Positions 15,243-24,279 of a stretch of DNA of 64,000 nucleotides are shown piece after piece; position 1 is the first letter of the stretch; every line of letters begins with the position of its first letter. The DNA is from HR10 sp964615335 (lineage in GTDB: Bacteria > Acidobacteriota > Blastocatellia > HR10): contig CAZTMT010000008.1 of assembly GCA_964615335.1 (NCBI GenBank), positions 62,001-126,000 of the forward strand. Reading direction: 5' to 3'. Both the position numbers and the translations under genes were made by a program. The notes beneath the pieces are model-generated. The model worked only from the letters and a program-made list of their open reading frames with translations. It had not been told where the DNA came from and did not search any database.

Positions 15243-16907
15243 ATGGGTGAAAGGACACATCTCACATTACGCATTGAAGGGATGACCTGCGATGGTTGCG
15301 CCCGGCATGTGACCGAGGCGCTGAAGAGCGTCGCAGGGGTTGTAGAAGCTCACGTGCCCGGCTGGCGCTCGGGGCAAGCAACGGTCATCGTTGAAACTGG
15401 CGTCACTGACGAAGCGTTGATTCACGCTGTGAGAGATGCGGGCTATCGCGCCCTGGTGCGCGAACGGCGACCGCTCGAAGGCGAACGCCGAACGCCCCGA
15501 GCCGAAGGCGCCGATTACGATCTCCTGATCATCGGCGGCGGATCGGCCGCGTTTGCGGCCGCGATCAAAGGCGCGGAGTTGGGCGCACACGTCGCTCTTG
15601 TCGAGGGGGGTACGCTTGGCGGCACCTGTGTCAACGTCGGTTGTGTGCCCTCCAAGACGCTCATCAAAGCGGCCGAACTCTGCTACCGCTCCGCCTATCC
15701 CCGATTCGAAGGGCTCACGGCCTGTCCGCCGCCTTCGGACTGGCAGCGCGTCGTCGCGCAGAAGGATGAACTCGTGGCGGCGCTGCGTCAAGGCAAGTAT
15801 GTCCACGTGATGGATGCCTATCCCAACATCACGCTCCTTCGCGGTTGGGCTCGTTTCACGGGCGGCCGCCAGGTCCTGGTCAATGGCACGACCTATACGC
15901 CGGGGAAGATCATCATCGCCACCGGCTCGCGCCCCTGGGCTCCACCGATTCCGGGGTTGAAAGAGGCCGGGTATTTGGACAGCACGGAGGCTTTGAGTCT
16001 TCCGGCGTTGCCCGCTTCGCTGCTCATCATCGGAGCGGGGGCGATTGGGCTTGAGCTCGGACAGCTCTTCGCGCGCTTTGGCGTTCGCGTGATGATCCTG
16101 GAGAGCGGCCCGCATGTCGCCGGATTCGAGGAGCCGGAGATCGGTCGGGCGCTCACCGAGTACCTGGAGCGAGAGAAGATACGCATCTGCACCGGCGTGA
16201 CGGTTCATCGCGTCGAGCGGACGGATGGTGGATATCGCGTGCACGCGACCCTGCAGGGACGCGAGGAGGTCTGCGAGGCCGAGCAACTGATGATCGCCAC
16301 AGGACGACGGCCGAACACAAGCGATCTCGGATTGGAAGAGGCGGGGGTACAGGTCGGGCCCCGAGGGGAGATTCTCGTCAACGAGCACTTGCAGACGACA
16401 AATCCGAATATCTATGCAGCCGGCGACTGCATCGGCGATCCGATGTACGTCTACGTGGCCGCCTACGCAGGGGGGATCGCAGCGGAGAACGCGCTGACCG
16501 GAGCAGGGCGGATCTACGATCTTTCGGCTCTGCCGCATGTCATTTTCACCGATCCGCAGGTGGCGAGCGTCGGCCTGACCGAGGCGCAGGCGCGGGAGAA
16601 AGGATTCCAGGTGAAAACGTCCGTGTTGCCTTTGAAGGACGTGCCTCGGGCCATCGTCGCTCGCGATACGCGGGGGCTCATCAAACTCGTCGCCGAGGCG
16701 GAGACGGGACGGCTCCTCGGAGCGCACGTTCTGGCCGATGAAGCCGGCGAAGTGATCCAGGAAGCGACGCTCGCCATTCGATTCGGATTGACGGTTCAGG
16801 ATCTCGTCGAGACATTCCATCCGTACCTGACGATGGTCGAAGGGCTGAAACTGGCCGCTCTCGCCTTCGAGCGGGATGTGGCCAAGCTCTCCTGCTGTGC
16901 GAGCTGA
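15243..16907 (+). CDS. merA: Mercuric reductase with N-terminal HMA domain
   Basis: 554 residues; AGGGAGG at 15228-15234. Residues 5-72 are an HMA domain (G-M-T-C16-D-G-C19). Residues 92-554 are a flavoprotein disulfide reductase: FAD loop G-G-G-S-A-A, redox pair G-T-C129-V-N-V-G-C134-V-P-S-K, NAD(P) loop G-A-G-A-I-G, and the A-G-D-C-I-G FAD motif. The C-terminal vicinal pair Cys551-Cys552 (S-C-C-A-S) is specific to MerA and passes Hg(II) to the active site of the partner subunit. It reduces Hg(II) to Hg(0) with NADPH in the cytoplasm and is the functional end point of the metal cluster that starts at 12448. Confidence 0.96.
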   Translation: MGERTHLTLRIEGMTCDGCARHVTEALKSVAGVVEAHVPGWRSGQATVIVETGVTDEALIHAVRDAGYRALVRERRPLEGERRTPRAEGADYDLLIIGGGSAAFAAAIKGAELGAHVALVEGGTLGGTCVNVGCVPSKTLIKAAELCYRSAYPRFEGLTACPPPSDWQRVVAQKDELVAALRQGKYVHVMDAYPNITLLRGWARFTGGRQVLVNGTTYTPGKIIIATGSRPWAPPIPGLKEAGYLDSTEALSLPALPASLLIIGAGAIGLELGQLFARFGVRVMILESGPHVAGFEEPEIGRALTEYLEREKIRICTGVTVHRVERTDGGYRVHATLQGREEVCEAEQLMIATGRRPNTSDLGLEEAGVQVGPRGEILVNEHLQTTNPNIYAAGDCIGDPMYVYVAAYAGGIAAENALTGAGRIYDLSALPHVIFTDPQVASVGLTEAQAREKGFQVKTSVLPLKDVPRAIVARDTRGLIKLVAEAETGRLLGAHVLADEAGEVIQEATLAIRFGLTVQDLVETFHPYLTMVEGLKLAALAFERDVAKLSCCAS

Positions 16908-16980
16908 GCCTTTCCGCCTTTCGAAAGAAGCTTTCGCGCCCGGCGCGCATCCCGGGTGTCGGCTGAGAGCCCGAAAGAGC

Positions 16981-17009
16981 TTGACTCCTGGGGGATTTCG
17001 GGTCATATC
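16981..17009 (+). promoter_or_regulatory. Candidate sigma-70 promoter
   Basis: TTGACT (16981-16986) and CATATC (17004-17009) are separated by 17 bases; TATCTT at 17006-17011 is an alternative -10. It would give a leader of roughly 285 bases before the gene at 17303. Confidence 0.45.
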
Positions 17010-17270
17010 TTATCCTCGCCGCGAGGTCTTGTGGGCACGGCACTCATGAGGGAAAAACTGCTCTTGCGCCCGTGCGTCGGATACAAGGTCGCCTCTCATG
17101 CAGTGGAGAATCGTGGTCGTGCGGTGAGCTGTAGATCGTGCGCGGGAGAGGCCCGGATGGCCGAAGGAGCTCACTCTCTCCGGGCCACCTCGTTCGGGAA
17201 CCAAGCGGAGTTCGGGATACGGCTGATTCCAGGGCGTGACGGGGAATTTCAAGTGAGCGAGTCGCAAGGG

Positions 17271-17293
17271 GAGGGGGAATAAACCTCCCCCTC
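17271..17293 (+). promoter_or_regulatory. Hairpin covering the ribosome binding region
   Basis: GAGGGGGA (17271-17278) and TCCCCCTC (17286-17293) form a perfect 8-base stem with a 7-base loop, ending 9 bases before ATG 17303. The only purine-rich Shine-Dalgarno-like sequence is the 5' arm, so the hairpin would hide it. It has no T-run, so it is not a normal terminator. Confidence 0.45.
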
Positions 17294-17302
17294 GATCCGG
17301 CC

Positions 17303-18682
17303 ATGAGGTGGATACGCTGGAGCATCGGGGGAATAGGGCTGGGGATCATCGGCGCGGTCCTCGGGTTTCTGCTCTGGTTTCTGCGCTACACGGGAGGCGA
17401 TCCGGACGCCCTCCTTCGACGCGCGCCCGTTCTGAACGATCGCGCGGAGGTTCTCGTCCTGATGCTCGATGGCGTCCCCTACGAGGTGATGCAGCAGATG
17501 TGGGAGCGGGGATTTTTCCGCATCTTTCACCGTCCGAGCCGGGTGATCACTCCGTTCCCTTCAATGACGGAAGTCTCAGCGGCCCTCATCTGGGAGGCGG
17601 AGCAGCCCAGGGGCTATGAGAGCCTCTATTTCGATCGGGCGAGCCGTTCGCTGGAAGGAGGCGCGCGAACCTATCTGCAGAGGCGGCGACTCGCCCCGAG
17701 AGATTTCCATCGCGCTTTCGATTATGTCGAACCGCGCGGCTTCGAATTCGCCGTCTACGGCTTTCCGGAGCGAATCTTTCGCGCCGATCTCTTTCGCTTC
17801 CTGCTCGCCTACAGGGACTCGCGAAAGCGCGTATTCCGGGCCTTTCTCAAGTCAACGGATGGGCTGACGCATATTCGAGGAAGAGAAGGGCTGGAAAAAG
17901 CGCTCCTTCAGCTTGAGGCCGTTCTGAATCGGATCTACACGGAGCGAGGGGGGCGCCTGAAAATCGTTCTTCTCTCCGAGCACGGGAACGCCTTCTCCCG
18001 GTGTCAATGGGTTGATCTTGAGGCTCCTTTACGGCGCGCGGGCTTCACCGTGCGCCGGCGTCTGGATCCGGCGGATCCGACGGTCGTGGTCATCCCGAGC
18101 TTCGGCCTGACCGGATATGCGGCCCTCTATACGGCGCCGTCGGCTCGACGGCGCGTGGCCGAAGTTCTCGCGGAGCTGCCGGAAGTCGCTGTGGTCGCTC
18201 ATGCGGAAGGGTCGGATCTTTATGTTCGAAATCGGGAGGGCTCGGCTCGGATCTCTCACGATGCCGCTACTCGTCGGTTTCGCTATGAGGCCTTGTGGGG
18301 GGATCCGCTGGCTCTCTTGCCCGTTCTGCAGCGAATCCGGGAAGCGGGAAAGATGTCGGCCGATGGCTATGTCGCCGATGAGGTGTGGTTCGCGGCTCTG
18401 GCTTCTCATCCTTTTCCAGACGCTCTGTTCCGACTCTGGCAGGCGACGCGAGGATTGGTCCAGAACCCAGCCGATGTTCTCGTCGGCTTTCGAGACGGAT
18501 TCGTCTACGGTGCGAGAGCCTTTCGAGTGTACGATGCCTTGATCCCCGTTCGAGCCATTCATGGGGGGCTCACCGGGGCTCAGAGCACGGGATTCTTCAT
18601 GGCGACCCACGCGGAGGCACCGCCTCACATTCGGCCTCAATGGGTGAAGCCGCTACTTGGGGAATGGGGGATTGTCCCCTGA
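17303..18682 (+). CDS. Membrane-anchored alkaline-phosphatase-superfamily protein
   Basis: 459 residues. Residues 8-30 form a membrane anchor. The rest fits the alkaline phosphatase/phosphodiesterase/sulfatase superfamily: L-M-L-D-G-V-P near residue 54 (metal Asp), P-F-P-S-M-T near 91 (candidate Ser/Thr nucleophile), S-T-D-G-L-T-H near 187, S-E-H-G-N near 226, and H-G-G-L-T-G near 418 (late His). The order Asp, nucleophile, Asp-x-x-x-His, Asp/Glu-His, His is that of type I phosphodiesterases. The substrate is unknown. A hairpin overlaps its ribosome binding region. Confidence 0.72.
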   Translation: MRWIRWSIGGIGLGIIGAVLGFLLWFLRYTGGDPDALLRRAPVLNDRAEVLVLMLDGVPYEVMQQMWERGFFRIFHRPSRVITPFPSMTEVSAALIWEAEQPRGYESLYFDRASRSLEGGARTYLQRRRLAPRDFHRAFDYVEPRGFEFAVYGFPERIFRADLFRFLLAYRDSRKRVFRAFLKSTDGLTHIRGREGLEKALLQLEAVLNRIYTERGGRLKIVLLSEHGNAFSRCQWVDLEAPLRRAGFTVRRRLDPADPTVVVIPSFGLTGYAALYTAPSARRRVAEVLAELPEVAVVAHAEGSDLYVRNREGSARISHDAATRRFRYEALWGDPLALLPVLQRIREAGKMSADGYVADEVWFAALASHPFPDALFRLWQATRGLVQNPADVLVGFRDGFVYGARAFRVYDALIPVRAIHGGLTGAQSTGFFMATHAEAPPHIRPQWVKPLLGEWGIVP

Positions 18683-18833
18683 GCGCGGCGATTTTCCCGG
18701 AAAGAGAAGAGCCCGGCGCGCTTCTTGAAAGGCCCGGAGTGAAAGAGGAGGGAAGAGATCTATCGCGTGTCGCGCGCAAGAGGGCGAGATGGCAAAGCGG
18801 CGCGCACAGAAACGTCTCTCTCCGGCGCGGTAG

Positions 18834-18853
18834 GGACACAGCGGGCTGTGTCC
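18834..18853 (-). terminator. Hairpin at the end of the fad operon
   Basis: GGACACAG (18834-18841) and CTGTGTCC (18846-18853) form a perfect 8-base stem with a CGGG loop, directly after the minus-strand stop at 18854. There is no clear T-run, so it may protect the 3' end or act as a weak or bidirectional terminator between the convergent genes. Confidence 0.4.
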
Positions 18854-20626
18854 TCACTCGCTCAGCATATATCGTCCGGCCTGAATGAGGGCCTCGGCGA
18901 TGCGGCGGCGCGCGGCGACCGTATTGATCGGGGTGAAGCGCATGAGGCGGCGCAGGGCGGCCAGATGCGTGCGCAACGGATCCCCTTCGGCGAGCGCGCA
19001 GAGGATGCGACGCGCGAGCTGTTCCATTCGTCCCATCGCCTCCGTCACATACGTGCGCGCGATGTCCACCTGAATGGCGCACGACTCCGGACTGCGGCGC
19101 GCGTGTAACTTCATGGCCCGCAACAGAGCGCTCTCCATGAGGAAGATCTCGATGACCATGTCGCTCAGATCGGCGACGATCTCCTGCTCGTCGGCCAATT
19201 GCTCTCGATACTTTTGCGCGGCCGCTCCTGCGGTCAGAAGCGCGACCTTCTTCGCCTGCGCGACCAGGCGCTTCTCCCTCTCCGGGAATCTCTCCTCTTC
19301 CATCTCCGGAGGAGACGGAGCGATCACCTCTTGCATCGCGCGCTGGATCGCCGGAAAGAGGGGGAGGCGGCCCGAGAGGGCGCGTCGCATGAGCATGCCG
19401 GTGATGAGCAAGCGGTTGATTTCATTGGTCCCTTCGAAGATGCGGTTGATGCGCGCGTCGCGATAATGCCGTTCGACGGGATACTCCTGGCTGTATCCGT
19501 TGCCCCCGAAGATCTGCAGGGCCTCGTCGGCCACATAGTCGGCGAATTCGCTCCCGACGATCTTCGCGATCGCGCACTCGATGGCATACTCCTCGACAGC
19601 CTGCATGCGTGCCGCTTGATCATCCTCGTCCAGTTCCGCCAGCGCGGCATCAATGAGACCCGCCGTGCGATAGACGGCGCTCTCGGCCACCCAGGTCCGG
19701 ATCGTCATCTCCGCGAGCTTGTGTTTGATCAGCCCGAATTCGCAGATGGGGCGGCCGAATTGGCGGCGCTGTTTCGCATACTGAAGCGCCGCTTCGATGC
19801 CGATCTTACATCCCCCGACGCATCCGGCCCCGAGCTTCAGCCTCCCGAGATTGAGGACGTTGAAAGCGATCTTATGCCCTTTGCCGATCTCCCCGAGCAG
19901 GTTCTCCCGGGGCACGCGCGCGTTTTCGAAGGTGAGCGGGCGCGTCGAGGAGCCCTTGATGCCCATCTTCTTCTCTTCCTGACCGATGATCAAACCCGGC
20001 GTATCGCGGTGCACGATGAAACAGGAGAAGTGCTCGCCTCCCACTTTGGCGAAGGTGATGAAGATGTCGGCGAATCCGGCATTGGTGATCCACATCTTCG
20101 AGCCGTTCAGCAGATAGTGCTGGCCGTCGGGAGCCAGATCGGCGCGCGTCTTGATGGAGAGCGCGTCCGATCCTGCTTCCGGCTCAGTCAGGGCGTATGC
20201 CGAGAGCCATTCGCCGCTGGCGAGCTTGGGCAGATACTTTTGCTTCTGCTCCACAGTGCCGAAGAGGACAATGGGCGCCGTTCCGATCCCCGTATGCCCG
20301 CCATAGGAGACGGCGAAGGAGCTGTTGGCCGCCAGTTTCTCGGAGATGAGCATCGCACTCACCTTATCCAGGCCCAATCCGCCATAACGTTCGGGGATCT
20401 CCACTGAGAGCAATCCCAGGCGGGCCGCGCGCCGCAAGAGATCCACCATCAGCTCCAGATTCTGATGCTCGATCTCTTCGGCATGCGGCAGGACCTCGCG
20501 TCTCATGAACTCTTCGGCCGTGCGGGCGATCATCTGATGCTCCTCGGTGAAATCTTCTGGGGTGAAGACCGACTCCCACGAAGTTTCGTGAATCAGGAAG
20601 CTTCCCCCTTGGCTCCGTTCCGCCAT
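18854..20626 (-). CDS. fadE: Acyl-CoA dehydrogenase, FadE type (long form)
   Basis: 590 residues from ATG 20626 (AAAGGAGGAG upstream). The ACAD core is residues 25-420: E-R-Y-G-G-L-G-L-D, Y-A-L-T-E-P-E-A-G-S-D for FAD and substrate, W-I-T-N-A-G-F-A, R-R-Q-F-G-R-P, and Q-I-F-G-G-N-G-Y-S-Q-E-Y-P. Candidate base Glu lies in Y-R-D-A-R-I-N-R-I-F-E-G-T-N-E. The extra C-terminal domain of about 170 residues matches the long FadE of Bacillus (about 594 residues). It catalyses the first oxidation of acyl-CoA in beta-oxidation. Last gene of the minus-strand fadD-fadN-fadA-fadE operon. Confidence 0.93.
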   Translation of the reverse strand: MAERSQGGSFLIHETSWESVFTPEDFTEEHQMIARTAEEFMRREVLPHAEEIEHQNLELMVDLLRRAARLGLLSVEIPERYGGLGLDKVSAMLISEKLAANSSFAVSYGGHTGIGTAPIVLFGTVEQKQKYLPKLASGEWLSAYALTEPEAGSDALSIKTRADLAPDGQHYLLNGSKMWITNAGFADIFITFAKVGGEHFSCFIVHRDTPGLIIGQEEKKMGIKGSSTRPLTFENARVPRENLLGEIGKGHKIAFNVLNLGRLKLGAGCVGGCKIGIEAALQYAKQRRQFGRPICEFGLIKHKLAEMTIRTWVAESAVYRTAGLIDAALAELDEDDQAARMQAVEEYAIECAIAKIVGSEFADYVADEALQIFGGNGYSQEYPVERHYRDARINRIFEGTNEINRLLITGMLMRRALSGRLPLFPAIQRAMQEVIAPSPPEMEEERFPEREKRLVAQAKKVALLTAGAAAQKYREQLADEQEIVADLSDMVIEIFLMESALLRAMKLHARRSPESCAIQVDIARTYVTEAMGRMEQLARRILCALAEGDPLRTHLAALRRLMRFTPINTVAARRRIAEALIQAGRYMLSE

Positions 20627-20640
20627 ATCGTCTCCTCCTT

Positions 20641-21822
20641 TCACGAGATCCGTTCGAAAATCCCGGCGGCCCCCATGCCCCCTCCGATGCACATGGTGAC
20701 CATGCCGTAGCGCGCGCCGCGGCGCTGCATCTCATAAAGGAGCGTCGCCGTCAGCTTCGCTCCCGTGCAGCCGAGGGGATGGCCCAGGGCGATCGCGCCG
20801 CCATTGACGTTGACTTTATTCATGTCCAGCTCCAGGAGCTTGATGACTGCCAGAGCCTGAGCGGCGAAGGCTTCGTTCAGCTCGATGAGATCCAGGTCGT
20901 CCAGGCTCAGGCCGGCCATCCGCAGCGCTTTGGGAATGGCGGCGACCGGTCCGATCCCCATCTCCTCCGGAGGGACGCCCGCGACGGCGTAAGCGATGAG
21001 CCTCCCCAGAGGGCGAACGCCCAGAGCCTCCGCCTTCTCCCGCGACATGACGACGACAGCGGCCGCCCCATCGCTCATCTGCGAGGAATTCCCCGCGGTG
21101 ATCGTCCCCTCCTGGTGGAACACGGGCTTGAGCTTGGCCAGAGCTTCGAGCGACGTATCGCGACGCGGCCCCTCATCGGTGTCAAAGAGGATCTCTCGCG
21201 GGCGGGGACGCCCTCGCTCGTCCACATCGTCCACGATGACGCGCAAGGGGACGATCTCGTCTCGGAACTTCCCCGCGTCTATGGCGGCCAGAGCGCGTTC
21301 ATGGCTTCGGAGAGCAAACCGATCTTGCTCTTCCCGGGAGATGCCGTATCGTCGAACGAGGTTTTCGGCTGTCAGTCCCATGCTCAGGTATACGTCCGGA
21401 TAGTGCTCGATCAGATAGGGATTGGGCGCGATCTTATACCCCCCCATGGGGATGAGCGACATGGATTCCGTTCCTCCGGCGAGGATCACGTCGGCCGCGC
21501 CGGCGGCGATTCGCTCCGTCGCCAGCGCGATCGTTTGCAGTCCGGAGGAGCAGAAGCGGTTCACCGTCATGGCGGGCACCGTGTACGGGAAGCCGGCTCG
21601 CAAGGCGGCGATCCGCGCGACGTTCATCCCCTGTTCCCCCTCGGGCATGGCGCAGCCGAGGATGACATCGTCAATCTCTTCCGGATGCAGTCCGGGGACG
21701 CGGCGCACGGCCTCAGCCAGCACGACGGCGGCCATGTCATCCGGACGCATGTGACGGAGCGTCCCTTTGTGCGCTTTCCCCACGGCTGTTCGTACGGCGG
21801 CGACGATCACAGCCTCTCGCAT
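20641..21822 (-). CDS. fadA: Acetyl-CoA acyltransferase (thiolase)
   Basis: 393 residues, the normal thiolase length. Nucleophile Cys91 in N-R-F-C-S-S-G-L-Q; G-G-T-E-S-M near 125; the G-H-P-L-G histidine and the C-I-G-G-G-M-G cysteine near the C-terminus complete the active site. It cleaves 3-ketoacyl-CoA with CoA to release acetyl-CoA. It sits 14 bases before fadE and 27 bases after fadN, the order of the Bacillus fadN-fadA-fadE operon. Confidence 0.95.
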   Translation of the reverse strand: MREAVIVAAVRTAVGKAHKGTLRHMRPDDMAAVVLAEAVRRVPGLHPEEIDDVILGCAMPEGEQGMNVARIAALRAGFPYTVPAMTVNRFCSSGLQTIALATERIAAGAADVILAGGTESMSLIPMGGYKIAPNPYLIEHYPDVYLSMGLTAENLVRRYGISREEQDRFALRSHERALAAIDAGKFRDEIVPLRVIVDDVDERGRPRPREILFDTDEGPRRDTSLEALAKLKPVFHQEGTITAGNSSQMSDGAAAVVVMSREKAEALGVRPLGRLIAYAVAGVPPEEMGIGPVAAIPKALRMAGLSLDDLDLIELNEAFAAQALAVIKLLELDMNKVNVNGGAIALGHPLGCTGAKLTATLLYEMQRRGARYGMVTMCIGGGMGAAGIFERIS

Positions 21823-21849
21823 AGGATCCCTCCGGCATCAAGCGCTTTT

Positions 21850-24255
21850 TCAATTTCTCAACGGCTTGCCTTCGGCGAGCATATGCCGCATGCGCTCGCG
21901 CGTCTTCGGCTCGCCGAGCAACGAGAGGAAGGCCTCGCGTTCGAGATCGAGCAGATAATCTTCGCTCACCGTGCGGGGCGAGCGAAAATCGCCCCCGCAG
22001 AGGACCCAGGCGAGCTTGCGCCCGATGTGCGCTTCATATTCGGTGATCTGCCCGGCGCGCCAGGCCAGGTGAATGCCGAGCTTGAGCGCCGCCAGACCCG
22101 GCTCGCCCAGAATGGGAATATCCGTTCGCGGTCTTGGCGGCTCATATCCCTGGCGCGCCAGAGCGAGCACGGTCTGCTTGGCCTCGGCGATGAGCCGATC
22201 TCGATTCATCGTGATGGGGTCGGTCGGGCGCAGAAATCCCATTTTTCGGGCTTCGTGCGCGCTGCCGGAGACTCGGGCGAGCGCGATCGTCTCGAAGGCC
22301 TGTCGGACATAGGGGAAAAGATCCACCGAATCTCCGCTCGGCGCGCGTTCGAGCATGCGCAGGAGCAGCTCTTTCGTCCCCCCTCCGGCCGGGATCAATC
22401 CGACGCCCGTCTCGACCAGTCCCATATAGGTCTCCGCCGCAGCGTGCACACGCGACGCATGCAGCGCGATCTCGCATCCTCCGGCGAGCGTCAATCCGAA
22501 GGGGGCGACGACGACCGGCTTCTCCGAATATTTCAAGGCCATGTTCGTCTTCTGGAAGGCTCGGATCATCGCGTCCAGCTCCTCCCATTCCCCCTCCTCG
22601 GCCGCCAGAAGAAGGAGCAGAAGATTCGCTCCCGCCGAGAAGTGCTCCCCTTGATTGCCGATGACCAACCCCTCGAAATCCTCCGCCATGCACTGCAGGG
22701 CATACTGAAGCATCTGGACCGTATCGGCGCCGATCGTGTTCATCTTCGAGTGGAACTCCACGCATGCGACGCCGTCGCCGAGATCAATCAGACTCGCTCC
22801 CGGGTTGGACCGAATGACGCGATTTTGCGCCTTCAGCGAGGAGAGCAGCAGAAGGCCCGCCGGAAGCTCCACCTCGCGATAGCTCTTCGACGCGACATCG
22901 AAATAAGACCGGCGCCCACCTTCTTCGCGATAGAAGGTCTCGTTGCCCGACGCGAGCAGGTCGCGCACAAGGGGGGGGATCGAACGGCCCTCGCGCTCCA
23001 GGCGTTCCACGAGGGGGCGGACGCCCAGGGCATCCCACGTCTCGAAGGGACCCAGCTCCCAGTTGAAGCCCCATGTCATCGCGCGATCCACCTGCACGAT
23101 GTCCGGGGCGATCTCCGGGATGCGGTTCGCCGCATACACGAGCGTCTCGCTGATGATGGTCCACAAGAACCGCCCCGCGCGATCCGTGTTCTGCAGGAGC
23201 GTCCTCAGGCGTTCCCGCACGTCCTCGATTGGACGGACCCATTCGAGCGCCGCGAGTCTCGCCTTTTGCCGTGGCCGATACTGGAGCGTGCGATAATCCA
23301 GGGCGAAGATCTCCCCCGTCGCCGGATCGCGCCGATAGAACCCCTGTCCGGCCTTCTCCCCGATCCATCCGCGCCGGATCATCTCCTGCACGAAGTCGGG
23401 CAGGACGAAAAGCTCCCGCCGTTCGTCCTCGGGCGCCCGCGCCGCGAGGTTCTCGACGACACGGGCGAGCGTATCCAGACCCGCCAGATCCGCCGTCCGG
23501 AAGGTCGCGCTCTTGGGATGTCCGATGACCGGGCCGGTCAGAGCATCCACTTCTTCAAGGCTCAGCTCGTTTTCCTGCATCGCCCGCAGCGTGCAGAGGA
23601 AGGAGAAAACGCCGATCCGATTGGCGATGAAATTGGGCGTGTCCTTAGCCAGAACGACCCCTTTACCGAGCGCGCGGTCGCAGAAGTCGGCGATCGTGCG
23701 CACGACATCAGGATCCGTCTCCGAAGTGGGGATGAGTTCGACGAGCTTCATGTAGCGCGGAGGATTGAAAAAGTGCGTCCCCAGGAAATGACGGCGAAAC
23801 GATTCCGATCGTCCCTCCTGAAGAAAGGAGATGGGGATGCCCGAAGTATTGGAGCTGACGATCGCGTCAGGACGACGGTGCGGTTCCAGGCGCGCGAACA
23901 GCTCCCGCTTGATCGCTGCGTCTTCGACGACGGCTTCGATGATCCAATCCACCGATGCGAGCGCGGGGAGATCATCCTCCAGATTTCCCGGAGCGATGAG
24001 CTGAGCCCGCTCCGGATCGAAGAAGGCCGGAGGACGCATCTGCTTGACCCGTTCCAGGCCCATTCGGGCAAGGCGCGTGCGCACCTCCGGACTCTCCCGC
24101 GTCAGGCCGCGCGCGCGTTCCTCCTCCGTGAGCGAGGGGGGAACGATGTCCAGCAGAAGGACCTCAATCCCCGCGTTCGCCAGATGTGCGGCGATCTGCG
24201 ATCCCATGACTCCCGCCCCGAGAACGGCGGCTTTTTTGATCCGGCGCTTGGGCAT
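21850..24255 (-). CDS. fadN: 3-hydroxyacyl-CoA dehydrogenase / enoyl-CoA hydratase
   Basis: 801 residues; GAGGAGG precedes ATG 24255. The NAD-binding 3-hydroxyacyl-CoA dehydrogenase comes first (G13-A-G-V-M-G18, S-N-T-S-G-I-P, H-F-F-N-P-P, K-D-T-P-N-F-I-A-N-R) and the crotonase domain follows (about residues 480-720: S-A-G-A-N-L, G-G-G-T-K-E). This order is that of FadN (YusL) and is the reverse of proteobacterial FadB. It catalyses the hydration and second oxidation steps of beta-oxidation. Confidence 0.94.
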   Translation of the reverse strand: MPKRRIKKAAVLGAGVMGSQIAAHLANAGIEVLLLDIVPPSLTEEERARGLTRESPEVRTRLARMGLERVKQMRPPAFFDPERAQLIAPGNLEDDLPALASVDWIIEAVVEDAAIKRELFARLEPHRRPDAIVSSNTSGIPISFLQEGRSESFRRHFLGTHFFNPPRYMKLVELIPTSETDPDVVRTIADFCDRALGKGVVLAKDTPNFIANRIGVFSFLCTLRAMQENELSLEEVDALTGPVIGHPKSATFRTADLAGLDTLARVVENLAARAPEDERRELFVLPDFVQEMIRRGWIGEKAGQGFYRRDPATGEIFALDYRTLQYRPRQKARLAALEWVRPIEDVRERLRTLLQNTDRAGRFLWTIISETLVYAANRIPEIAPDIVQVDRAMTWGFNWELGPFETWDALGVRPLVERLEREGRSIPPLVRDLLASGNETFYREEGGRRSYFDVASKSYREVELPAGLLLLSSLKAQNRVIRSNPGASLIDLGDGVACVEFHSKMNTIGADTVQMLQYALQCMAEDFEGLVIGNQGEHFSAGANLLLLLLAAEEGEWEELDAMIRAFQKTNMALKYSEKPVVVAPFGLTLAGGCEIALHASRVHAAAETYMGLVETGVGLIPAGGGTKELLLRMLERAPSGDSVDLFPYVRQAFETIALARVSGSAHEARKMGFLRPTDPITMNRDRLIAEAKQTVLALARQGYEPPRPRTDIPILGEPGLAALKLGIHLAWRAGQITEYEAHIGRKLAWVLCGGDFRSPRTVSEDYLLDLEREAFLSLLGEPKTRERMRHMLAEGKPLRN

Positions 24256-24279
24256 ACGGATCCTCCTCAGTTGCGGTGG

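Larger units (their letters stand above)
16908..17302 (+). other. Intergenic region with candidate promoter, no gene seen
   Basis: 395 bases. A short inverted repeat (CGAAAG/CTTTCG, 16922-16936) follows merA but has no T-run. A candidate promoter lies at 16981-17009 and a stable hairpin at 17271-17293. An open frame at 16956-17282 has no recognisable domain, membrane span or ribosome binding site and is treated as chance. Confidence 0.5.

Noticed and set aside
16922..16936. Inverted repeat CGAAAG/CTTTCG as merA terminator
   Set aside because: The stem is only 6 bases with a 3-base loop and no T-run follows.
16956..17282. A 108-codon plus-strand frame after merA
   Set aside because: It covers the candidate promoter, has no ribosome binding site and no domain.
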